DNA of 14,519 nt from NCBI GenBank assembly GCA_030825745.1, contig JAPJPH010000011.1, forward strand, positions 1 through 14,519, written 5' to 3'. The notes beneath the pieces were generated by a model. The model was not told the origin of the DNA, made no database searches, and saw only the letters and a program-made list of their open reading frames with translations. The translations under genes and the position numbers were made by a program. Shown here one piece after another: positions 8,301 to 14,519 of this stretch; the first letter of the stretch is position 1, and every line of letters starts with the position of its first letter. Origin of the DNA: Anaerococcus sp. Lineage in GTDB: Bacteria > Bacillota > Clostridia > Tissierellales > Peptoniphilaceae.

Positions 8301-10046
8301 ATGAGAAAATCCAGTAAAAGGTCAAGGACTTTTTTAACTAGCATCTTTCTTATCATAACTATATTTCTAACACCTAGCATAATTTATGCTGATGATTTTA
8401 CTAGCATAGACATGAGTGTAAATATAGATGAAAAGGGAGTTGCTGATGTTAAAGAAACCTGGGTCATAAACGAAGATAACAGGGATTATACAGAAAGATA
8501 TAAGAGAATAGAAAACCTAAGGGGTTTAAAAATAAGAGATTTTACCCTAAGGTCAAATGGCAAGGATTTTACACAAGTTAGTCCTTGGGACATAGATAAA
8601 TCCTTTGATCAAAAATCCTATAAGTATGGAAGAGTTGATGAAGATGATGCAGTAGAGCTAGCCTGGGGGATCTCTGAGTTTTCAAAAAACACATATGAGC
8701 TAAGTTATAAGATAGACCCCTTAGTAATAGGTCTAAATGATGCTGATATGGTATTTTTTAACTTTGTAGGATCTAACTTTGACCCTAAGCCTGAAAGTAT
8801 AAATATCAAAATATCAACTCCTAGCTCCATGGGAGATAATGTTAAGATGTGGGGCTTTGGTCTAATTGGTGATATCAAAAATGTTGATGGAGATATAATA
8901 TTAAAATCAAGTGGTGATGTAGACTATGCAACCATTATGCTAAAATTTCCTAAGGGAAGTTTTGCCACCTCCTACAGGGAAGATAAAAACTTTAATGATT
9001 ATGCCAACCAGGCTGTAAAAGATTCTGACTGGCAGGAAAATGAGGGAAATATATCTAAAGATGAGTCTTCCCTTACCCCTAGAGGGTTTTTTATAGGCTT
9101 TCTAAGTATAACAAGTTTTATAATTGCGATTTTTGGCCTTATCATAGCACTATTTCTTTGGATGGTTAAAAAATGTAATACAACTAGTCTATATAATGAT
9201 AAGGCCCTTAAAAAACCTAAAGAATTAAAAGAAGAATACTATAGGGATATCCCCTATGGCTCATATATAGAAAACTTAACTTACCCTATATCTAAGGCAG
9301 ATCCTTACAAATATAATCTTTCTAACCTTATAAATGCCCTTATCCTAAAATGGATCTATGAGGGATATATAGAAATAAAAGAAGAAAAGAAATTTTTTGG
9401 AAAGGAATCTAAAATAAAGGTTTTAAAAGTCCCAGAAACAATGGGAAAAAGTGAAAAAGAATTCTTCGATATATTAGATTCATCCGTAATCTATAGTGAT
9501 GATGGCTATATATCAAATAAGAATATAGAAAAATACTTTAGGAAAAATAGAGAAGAAGGTAATGAGTTTTTTGATAATATAGAAAAAAATGCTATGGATG
9601 GCCTAAAAAATGAGGGATATATCATAGAAAAAGAAATCCCTAAAAAAATAAAGCTATTCGGTAAAACTAAAAAGGTTAAGGAGTTTTCAGATAAGGGTAT
9701 TAGCCTTTATGAAAATTTAATTAAATTTAAAAATTATCTAGAAGACTATTCACTAATTGAGGAAAGGGATGTAAAAGAAGTAAAGATCTGGGATTATTAC
9801 CTAATCTATGCGGCCCTTTTTGGTATAAGCGAGAAGGTATTTAAAAATCTAGCCAAGACCTATCCAGACTACGAGCTTAACTCATTTTATAACCTAAATA
9901 CTCTTAGCATGGCCAATTCCTACTCATCCCACCTAACATCTTCTGTTGGTCCTGGATCATCATTTAATAGTGCTGGTTCTGGTGGATCTACCAGCTTTTC
10001 AGGTGGTGGAGGAAGCTTTGGTGGAGGCGGCGGAGGAGGCCGTTAA
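8301..10046 (+). CDS. DUF2207 family membrane protein with glycine-rich tail
   Basis: I recognise this as a DUF2207 protein; its function is unknown. A signal peptide covers residues 1-30 (basic MRKSSKRSR, hydrophobic core, likely cleavage after IIYA). An extracytoplasmic beta-rich domain follows at 31-260. One clear transmembrane helix lies at about 262-289, with KKC on its inner side. The long cytoplasmic part holds a helix-rich domain (ALILKWIYEGYIEI, 346-359, possibly winged-helix-like), a conserved-looking segment DYYLIYAALFGISEKVFKNL (498-517), and a C-terminal tail rich in Ser and Gly ending in GGGGGGGR. The basic segment at 446-463 (KEIPKKIKLFGKTKKVK region) sits where I recall many relatives having extra membrane helices. 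It starts 4 bases after lemA with a weak GAGGAT site, so it is probably coupled. Confidence 0.85.
   Translation: MRKSSKRSRTFLTSIFLIITIFLTPSIIYADDFTSIDMSVNIDEKGVADVKETWVINEDNRDYTERYKRIENLRGLKIRDFTLRSNGKDFTQVSPWDIDKSFDQKSYKYGRVDEDDAVELAWGISEFSKNTYELSYKIDPLVIGLNDADMVFFNFVGSNFDPKPESINIKISTPSSMGDNVKMWGFGLIGDIKNVDGDIILKSSGDVDYATIMLKFPKGSFATSYREDKNFNDYANQAVKDSDWQENEGNISKDESSLTPRGFFIGFLSITSFIIAIFGLIIALFLWMVKKCNTTSLYNDKALKKPKELKEEYYRDIPYGSYIENLTYPISKADPYKYNLSNLINALILKWIYEGYIEIKEEKKFFGKESKIKVLKVPETMGKSEKEFFDILDSSVIYSDDGYISNKNIEKYFRKNREEGNEFFDNIEKNAMDGLKNEGYIIEKEIPKKIKLFGKTKKVKEFSDKGISLYENLIKFKNYLEDYSLIEERDVKEVKIWDYYLIYAALFGISEKVFKNLAKTYPDYELNSFYNLNTLSMANSYSSHLTSSVGPGSSFNSAGSGGSTSFSGGGGSFGGGGGGGR
9940..10045 (+). 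repeat. Gly/Ser-rich low-complexity coding tract
   Basis: The last ~35 codons of the DUF2207 gene encode Gly and Ser almost exclusively, from SSVGPGSS to the terminal GGGGGGGR, through GGT/GGA/GGC triplets. It is locally much richer in G+C than its surroundings. Such tails are typical of the DUF2207 family, so this is part of the gene rather than an insertion. Confidence 0.8.
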
Positions 10047-10076
10047 GCCTTTAAGATTATATAGGAAGGAATATAT

Positions 10077-10559
10077 ATGAAAACTTACTATCTAAAAGAA
10101 AAATTTTTTAAAATAACTGATCACTATCCTATCTTAGATGATGATAAAAACCCAGTCCTTTATGTAGACCAGGATTTTGCCTTTCTTGGCTATAAAGCCA
10201 AGGTAAGTGATACTAGTAGAAATGTCCTAATGACAATTAATAGGAAGCTTATAAGCTTCCTACCTACATACAATATAAGCTTAAGTGATGGGTCAAGTTT
10301 AGAAATAAAAGAAAATCCAGCCTTATTTAAAACCTCTATCGATGTTATAATGGAAGATGGAAGGCTAAGTCTTAGGGGAAATTTTTTAGACTTTGACTTT
10401 GATATTTACAAGGATAAGACCCTTGTAGGAAGGGTAAGCAGGATGTTAAGCCTTGCTGATTCCTATAAACTAGAGGTAGTTGATGAATCCTTTAGCTTAG
10501 AGCTTATTGCCCTATGTCTTTGCCTAAATAATATTCATGATATAAAAGAATCTAACTAA
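10077..10559 (+). CDS. LURP-one-related (LOR/YxjI-like) family protein
   Basis: The 160 residues fit the LOR family, whose members have a tubby-like beta-barrel around a central helix and are distantly related to phospholipid scramblases. Bacillus YxjI has nearly the same length; the bacterial role is not known. Family-like features are the opening YYLKEKFFKITDHYPILDD with the next strand VLYVDQDF (27-34), and the C-terminal pattern in which YKLEVVDE (130-137) leads into a hydrophobic central helix LELIALCLCLNNI (141-153). No signal peptide or membrane segment separates it from the cytoplasm apart from that buried helix. It has an AGGAAGGAA site, lies 30 bases after the DUF2207 gene and 14 before the peptidase, and is in the same operon. 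The assignment is by pattern, with no catalytic residues to check. Confidence 0.75.
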   Translation: MKTYYLKEKFFKITDHYPILDDDKNPVLYVDQDFAFLGYKAKVSDTSRNVLMTINRKLISFLPTYNISLSDGSSLEIKENPALFKTSIDVIMEDGRLSLRGNFLDFDFDIYKDKTLVGRVSRMLSLADSYKLEVVDESFSLELIALCLCLNNIHDIKESN

Positions 10560-10573
10560 AAAGGAGATAAATA

Positions 10574-11593
10574 ATGATAGATACTATAACAGCTTATATA
10601 AAAGATTTGGTAGAAACCCCATCACCAACAGGTTATACCAAGCTTGCTGAAAAATACCTAATGGATGAATTTGAAAAACTTGGCTATAAACCCTACCAAA
10701 CAAACAAGGGCAATGTCATAGTTCCTGTAGTTAAGGGAGATAGCAACGGGCTTTTACTATCAGCCCACGTAGATACCCTAGGCCTTATGGTAAGGAGTAT
10801 AAAATCTAATGGTAGATTAAGGGTAACAAGTCTGGGAGGTTTTCCTCTAAACTATGTAGAATTTGAAAATGTAACCATCCATACTAGAAAAGGAGAAAAA
10901 TTTACAGGAGTAGTTAGGCTAAACGAGCCAGCAGTCCATGGATCATCTGACCCAAAAGAGTTAAAAAGAGATGATACAAATATGGAAGTTGTAATAGATG
11001 CTATTACTAATTCTAAAGAAGAGACTGAAAAACTTGGTATATCTGCTGGAGACTTTATATCCCTAGATCCTAGATTTAGGATAGACAATGGTTTTGTTAA
11101 ATCTAGACACATAGATGATAAGGCCTCAGCTGGTGTTTTAATAGCCCTAGCCAAAGAAATAAAAGAAAAAAATATAAAAATAAATCGTCCCCTATATATG
11201 ATGTTTACAGTATATGAAGAAGTAGGCCATGGAGCAGCTAGTGGAGAACCTAGTGGAATAGTTGATATGTTAGCAGTTGATATGGGAGTTGTTTATGATG
11301 ATCTAACCTGTGATGAAACCTATGTGTCAATATGTGCCAAAGACTCATCTGGACCATATAACTATGATTTTACAAACGAGCTAGTAGCTAGTGCAGAAAG
11401 TATTGGTATAAAATACGGCCTAGATATATATCCATATTATGGGTCAGACGCCTCAGCTGCTATAGCCAGTGACCACGATTATAGACATGCCCTAGTTGGG
11501 GCAGGAGTTGCTGCAAGCCATGGTTATGAGAGAAGTCATGTAAGTGCCCTAGAGGGGTTATTTAACCTATTAAAGGAATATATACAAAAATAA
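10574..11593 (+). CDS. M42 family metallo-aminopeptidase
   Basis: M42 enzymes are cytoplasmic di-metal aminopeptidases, usually large oligomeric shells that trim peptides; members are annotated as glutamyl aminopeptidase or, misleadingly, endoglucanase. The metal and catalytic residues are in place: H65 and D67 in SAHVDTLG, D181/D182 in SRHIDDKASAG, the general-base/ligand pair E215-E216 in VYEEVGHGA, D236 in AVDMG, and H322 in ERSHVSALEG. At 339 residues it has normal length (about 340-360). It begins 14 bases after the LOR gene with AAGGAG. No terminator lies between its stop codon and the promoter/riboswitch that follows immediately, so the riboswitch terminator probably also ends this operon. 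Substrate preference cannot be told from sequence. Confidence 0.93.
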   Translation: MIDTITAYIKDLVETPSPTGYTKLAEKYLMDEFEKLGYKPYQTNKGNVIVPVVKGDSNGLLLSAHVDTLGLMVRSIKSNGRLRVTSLGGFPLNYVEFENVTIHTRKGEKFTGVVRLNEPAVHGSSDPKELKRDDTNMEVVIDAITNSKEETEKLGISAGDFISLDPRFRIDNGFVKSRHIDDKASAGVLIALAKEIKEKNIKINRPLYMMFTVYEEVGHGAASGEPSGIVDMLAVDMGVVYDDLTCDETYVSICAKDSSGPYNYDFTNELVASAESIGIKYGLDIYPYYGSDASAAIASDHDYRHALVGAGVAASHGYERSHVSALEGLFNLLKEYIQK

Positions 11594-11621
11594 TTGCCTT
11601 TAGGAAAATTTGCTATATAAT
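11594..11621 (+). promoter_or_regulatory. Predicted promoter of the riboswitch-ATPase unit
   Basis: TTGCCT (11594-11599), 16 bases and a perfect TATAAT (11616-11621), starting at the base directly after the peptidase stop codon. The expected start near 11628 places the riboswitch at the very 5' end of the transcript, as is usual for such elements. Confidence 0.7.
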
Positions 11622-11628
11622 GTATGTA

Positions 11629-11712
11629 GCAAAAGGGAGTAGCCCAATTATTTAATCGTCAAAACGGATTTATCCCGGTTAAATAAACCAAAGTTGGTGG
11701 CAAGACTTTTGG
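11629..11712 (+). ncRNA. yybP-ykoY family Mn2+ riboswitch aptamer
   Basis: The conserved loop sequences of this family are readable: GGGAGTAGC (11635-11643), CGTCA (11657-11661), CCGG (11675-11678) and GGCAAGACTTTT (11699-11710). Helices that can form are P1 CAAAAG/CTTTTG (11630-11635 with 11706-11711), CCAA/TTGG (11644-11647 with 11694-11697), ATTTAA/TTAAAT (11650-11655 with 11679-11684) and a small GGA/TCC hairpin (11666-11668 with 11673-11675). The family is known to bind Mn2+ and to sit upstream of Mn-efflux genes, including P-type ATPases in lactic cocci. Here it precedes such an ATPase. P1's 3' strand is also part of the terminator, predicting an ON switch: metal stabilises P1 and blocks termination. 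Confidence 0.9.
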
Positions 11713-11741
11713 CAGGATTCTTCTGCCAAAAGTCTTTTTTT
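11702..11741 (+). terminator. Riboswitch-controlled intrinsic terminator
   Basis: GACTTTTGGCAG (11704-11715) pairs perfectly with CTGCCAAAAGTC (11723-11734) around a 7-base loop, extendable by two A-U pairs, and is followed by seven T (11735-11741). The 5' arm includes the bases used for aptamer helix P1, so the two structures exclude each other. It is also the first terminator downstream of the lemA operon. Confidence 0.93.
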
Positions 11742-11772
11742 ATTCATTTTGCAATAATTAAATGGAGGAATT

Positions 11773-14442
11773 ATGGACTACAAAGGAAGTATAAAGGATG
11801 TAGTTAAAAAGTATGACAGTGATACTAGCCGTGGTCTAAGTGCTCAAGATGCAAGTGCTCGTTTGGAAAAATATGGTAGAAACATCATAGAATCATCAAA
11901 TAAAAAATCACTTGCTAAAAAAATCATAGAGCAGATAGCAGACCCTATGGTTATTTTACTAATTGTAGCTGCTATTATATCAGCCTTTACAGGTGATGTG
12001 GTAGAATGTGTGATAATAATAGCCATAGTAGTTATCAATGCTATAATGTCTATCATCCAAGAAGGAAGGGCAGAAGATTCAGTAGCCGCCCTACAAAAGA
12101 TGAGCTCGCCTGAGGCAACTGTCCTTAGGGATGGATCTAGAAAAAAAGTAAAAGCAGACGAACTAGTACCAGGAGATATAGTAATCCTTGAAACTGGAGA
12201 TATCATCCCAGCTGATATGAGATTAATAGAATCATCTAACCTAAAAATAGATGAATCATCCCTAACAGGAGAATCTGTAGCAGTAGAAAAAGACTCAAAA
12301 ATAGAAGTTAATGAAGATGTTGGAATTGGAGATAGAGAAAACTTTGCCTTTTCTTCATCCATAGTGACCTATGGTCATGGAAAGGGTCTAATAACCCAAA
12401 CAGGCCATGATACAGAAATAGGAAAGATAGCAACTAGCCTTGATAGTGTTGAAGATAAGGATACACCTTTACAAAGACAATTAAAGAAACTATCAAAAAT
12501 GCTTGCCATATTAGTTATAGTGGTATGTATCCTAGTATTTGTAGTAGGTTACTTTAGATCAAATATGTCCCTACTAGAAAACTTCATGGTAGCAGTATCC
12601 CTAGCAGTTGCTGCAATACCTGAAGGACTTACAGCAGTAGTAACTATAGTATTATCTATTGGTATGAATAGGATGGTTGAAAGAAAGGCCATAGTAAAAA
12701 ACCTACTTTCTGTTGAAACTCTAGGTTCAACTACAGTTATTTGTTCAGATAAGACAGGTACCCTAACTCAAAATGAAATGACCATAACCAAGGCCTATAC
12801 CTCAGGCACAGAATTTGAAGTTGAAGGTAGTGGATATGAGCCAAAGGGTGATATTAGAGATGATAAAGGCCAAGTCATAGATGATAATAAGCAAATCAAA
12901 TTCCTAATGACTATAGCAAGTCTATGTAATGATGCTAACCTAACTCGTGAGGGTGAAAGTTATTCAATAACAGGTGACCCTACAGAAGGAGCTATGCTTA
13001 CCTTTGCAGAAAAATGGAATATCATCCAAGAGGATTTAAATGAGAAATATCCTAGGATAGATGAAATTCCATTTGACTCAACCAGGAAGATGATGACAAC
13101 CTTCCATAACCTAGATGGTAAAAACTACGCCCTAACCAAGGGAGCTCCTGATGTTGTTATAGGAAATTCAGCTAAGATATTATTAGATGGTGAGATAGTA
13201 GAATTTACAGATGAGCTAAAGAATCAGATAAGCGATAAAAACAACGACCTAGCTAAACAAGCCCTTCGTGTAATGGCCTATGCCTTTAAGGTATTTGATC
13301 AAATCCCAGATGAATTAGAATCTGAAAATGTAGAATATGATATGGTCTTTGTAGGACTTACTGGAATGATAGACCCACCTAGGCCAGAAGCCAAGGCTGC
13401 AGTAAAGGAATGTCATAACTCAGGTATAGATGTAATCATGATAACAGGTGATTACTTTGAAACTGCCCTAGCCATAGCCAAAGACCTTGGAATAGCCCAA
13501 AGTAGGGACCAAGCCATGCAAGGCTCTGAGCTAAATGATAAAAGCGAAGAAGAGATCCGTGAGATAGTAAAAACTAAGAGGATCTTTGCCAGGGTATCAC
13601 CTGAAAATAAGGTCCAACTAGTAAAGGCCCTAGAGCAAAATGGTGAAGTAGTAGCCATGACAGGTGATGGAGTAAATGATGCTCCAGCCATTAAAAATGC
13701 TGATATAGGTATATCAATGGGTATAACTGGAACAGATGTAGCCAAGGATACTGCAGATATGATCCTTGTAGATGATAACTTTGCAACCATAGTAAATGCT
13801 GTAGAAGAAGGAAGAGTAATCTTTGCAAATATCAAAAAGTTTGTATCCTTCCTCCTATCATGTAATATAGCAGAGGTTGCCATAGTATTTTTATCAATCC
13901 TATTTGGCCTACCAAGTCCTCTAACCCCTATCCAGCTTTTATGGCTAAACCTAGTAACAGATGCCTTCCCAGCCCTAGCCCTAGGTGTAGAACCAGCAGA
14001 ACCTGGCATCATGGAAGAAGATCCTAGAGATCCTAGTGCAAGCATCATATCAGGAAAAACCAAAATCAACCTCATCCTTCAGTCAACCTTTATAACTATA
14101 GCTGTCCTAGCAGCCTATATTATAGGGCTAAACTGGATATTCCCTGATAGTATAGAGGGAGCCCACACTATGGTATTTGCTACCCTTATTACAAGCGAAC
14201 TACTAAGGGCATTTTCAATAAGAAGTGAGAAATACACCCTTAAAAAACTAGGATTTTTCTCAAATCCTAACCTAGTAAAAGCTACTATCCTATCCTTTAT
14301 ACTTTTACTAGTAGTTATGTATGTACCATTCTTAAGGGACCTTTTTGAAGTAGTATCCCTAAGCTGGGAATGGATACCAGTCCTAGTACTAGCCCTAATC
14401 CCATTAGTACTTGGTGAAATATCTAAGGTTATTAGAAAATAA
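11773..14442 (+). CDS. P2A-type cation-transporting ATPase, predicted Mn2+/Ca2+ exporter
   Basis: The pump exports divalent cations from the cytoplasm using ATP. It is complete at 889 residues. Signature motifs occur in order: TGES (165-168, actuator), PEGL (283-286, M4), phosphorylated D326 in DKTGTLT, KGAPD (456-460, nucleotide domain), DPPR (534-537), TGD (558-560) and GDGVNDAP (631-638). Residues matching SERCA cation ligands are all present: E284, N698, E701, N726, T729, D730 and E809. At the position of yeast Pmr1 Gln783 there is Leu735. Membrane segments are about ten: two near 56-95, two near 243-300 and six after 690. GGAGG precedes the ATG by 4 bases. The upstream Mn2+ riboswitch argues for Mn2+ as a physiological substrate, as for related lactococcal and pneumococcal pumps; Ca2+ transport is also possible. 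Confidence 0.93.
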   Translation: MDYKGSIKDVVKKYDSDTSRGLSAQDASARLEKYGRNIIESSNKKSLAKKIIEQIADPMVILLIVAAIISAFTGDVVECVIIIAIVVINAIMSIIQEGRAEDSVAALQKMSSPEATVLRDGSRKKVKADELVPGDIVILETGDIIPADMRLIESSNLKIDESSLTGESVAVEKDSKIEVNEDVGIGDRENFAFSSSIVTYGHGKGLITQTGHDTEIGKIATSLDSVEDKDTPLQRQLKKLSKMLAILVIVVCILVFVVGYFRSNMSLLENFMVAVSLAVAAIPEGLTAVVTIVLSIGMNRMVERKAIVKNLLSVETLGSTTVICSDKTGTLTQNEMTITKAYTSGTEFEVEGSGYEPKGDIRDDKGQVIDDNKQIKFLMTIASLCNDANLTREGESYSITGDPTEGAMLTFAEKWNIIQEDLNEKYPRIDEIPFDSTRKMMTTFHNLDGKNYALTKGAPDVVIGNSAKILLDGEIVEFTDELKNQISDKNNDLAKQALRVMAYAFKVFDQIPDELESENVEYDMVFVGLTGMIDPPRPEAKAAVKECHNSGIDVIMITGDYFETALAIAKDLGIAQSRDQAMQGSELNDKSEEEIREIVKTKRIFARVSPENKVQLVKALEQNGEVVAMTGDGVNDAPAIKNADIGISMGITGTDVAKDTADMILVDDNFATIVNAVEEGRVIFANIKKFVSFLLSCNIAEVAIVFLSILFGLPSPLTPIQLLWLNLVTDAFPALALGVEPAEPGIMEEDPRDPSASIISGKTKINLILQSTFITIAVLAAYIIGLNWIFPDSIEGAHTMVFATLITSELLRAFSIRSEKYTLKKLGFFSNPNLVKATILSFILLLVVMYVPFLRDLFEVVSLSWEWIPVLVLALIPLVLGEISKVIRK

Positions 14443-14488
14443 ACATATAAATAAGGCAGCATACTGATATGATACCTCCAAAGTAGAC

Positions 14489-14512
14489 AGTCTAATTAAT
14501 TAAAATTAGACT
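14489..14512. repeat. 9-bp inverted repeat downstream of the ATPase gene
   Basis: AGTCTAATT (14489-14497) and AATTAGACT (14504-14512) are perfect inverted copies around AATTAA. It could act as a weak terminator for the ATPase transcript, but the visible bases after it (AATCTAT) are not a clear U-run and the window ends at once. The stretch just before it (14470-14489) reads TGATACCTCCAAAGTAGACA and may be an insertion-sequence end. No gene is seen in 14443-14519. Confidence 0.45.
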
Positions 14513-14519
14513 AATCTAT

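Noticed and set aside
8144..8380. 78-codon minus-strand open frame across the lemA/DUF2207 junction
   Set aside because: It is antisense to two supported genes; its hydrophobic look comes from the reverse of AT-rich codons and the DUF2207 signal peptide.
9940..10045. Gly-rich GGT/GGA/GGC tract as a microsatellite or inserted repeat
   Set aside because: It is in frame at the C-terminus of a DUF2207 protein, where such glycine tails are usual.
11844..12362. 172-codon minus-strand open frame under the ATPase actuator domain
   Set aside because: It is low complexity (Ser, Ile and Thr rich) and antisense to a well conserved gene, without its own signals.
13452..14075. 207-codon open frame on the minus strand inside the ATPase gene
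   Set aside because: It is antisense to the conserved P-type ATPase hinge and M5-M6 region. It has no ribosome site or recognisable domain, and is a by-product of the codon bias.
1..14519. CRISPR array, tRNA, rRNA, toxin-antitoxin pair or phage gene
   Set aside because: No regularly spaced direct repeats, cloverleaf-like sequences or such proteins were seen on reading; almost all sequence is taken up by identified genes.

Overview
The window is AT-rich (roughly two-thirds A+T by eye), tightly packed and single-copy, with strong AGGAG-type ribosome sites and heavy use of ATA, CTA and AGG codons. Together with a class 1B dihydroorotate dehydrogenase (pyrD+pyrK), a pyrBI pair, a KtrAB potassium system and a yybP-ykoY riboswitch, this points to a low-GC anaerobic Firmicute. 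A Peptoniphilaceae/Tissierellia-type organism (Anaerococcus or Finegoldia relatives) is my best guess, by inference only.

Layout. Positions 1-5446 (minus strand) hold a pyrimidine operon in the order pyrB-pyrI-pyrC-pyrF-pyrK-pyrD-pyrE. The genes touch or overlap, and pyrE runs off the left edge. The set covers every step from carbamoyl phosphate to UMP; carAB and pyrR are not in view. A TTGACA-N17-TAAAAT promoter lies just upstream of pyrB and leaves only a very short leader. Positions 5580-7592 (minus strand) hold ktrB-ktrA, a Ktr-type K+ uptake channel with its RCK gating subunit. A divergent promoter region (7593-7747), in which the two -35 boxes overlap, separates it from a plus-strand operon at 7748-11593: lemA, a DUF2207 membrane protein with a glycine-rich tail, a LURP-one-related (YxjI-like) protein and an M42 metallo-aminopeptidase.

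At 11594-11741 there is a promoter, a yybP-ykoY (Mn2+) riboswitch aptamer and a perfect-stem intrinsic terminator that shares bases with aptamer helix P1. The riboswitch controls an 889-residue P2A-type cation ATPase (11773-14442), predicted to export Mn2+ and/or Ca2+. The final 77 bases hold a 9-bp inverted repeat and a stretch that may be an insertion-sequence end.

Most of the window is recognisable housekeeping. The most interesting parts are the riboswitch-ATPase unit, whose terminator also appears to be the only terminator for the lemA operon; the poorly understood lemA/DUF2207/LOR/M42 cluster; and a Fur-box-like palindrome between ktrA and pyrB. I saw no tRNA, rRNA, CRISPR array, phage gene or intact transposase.
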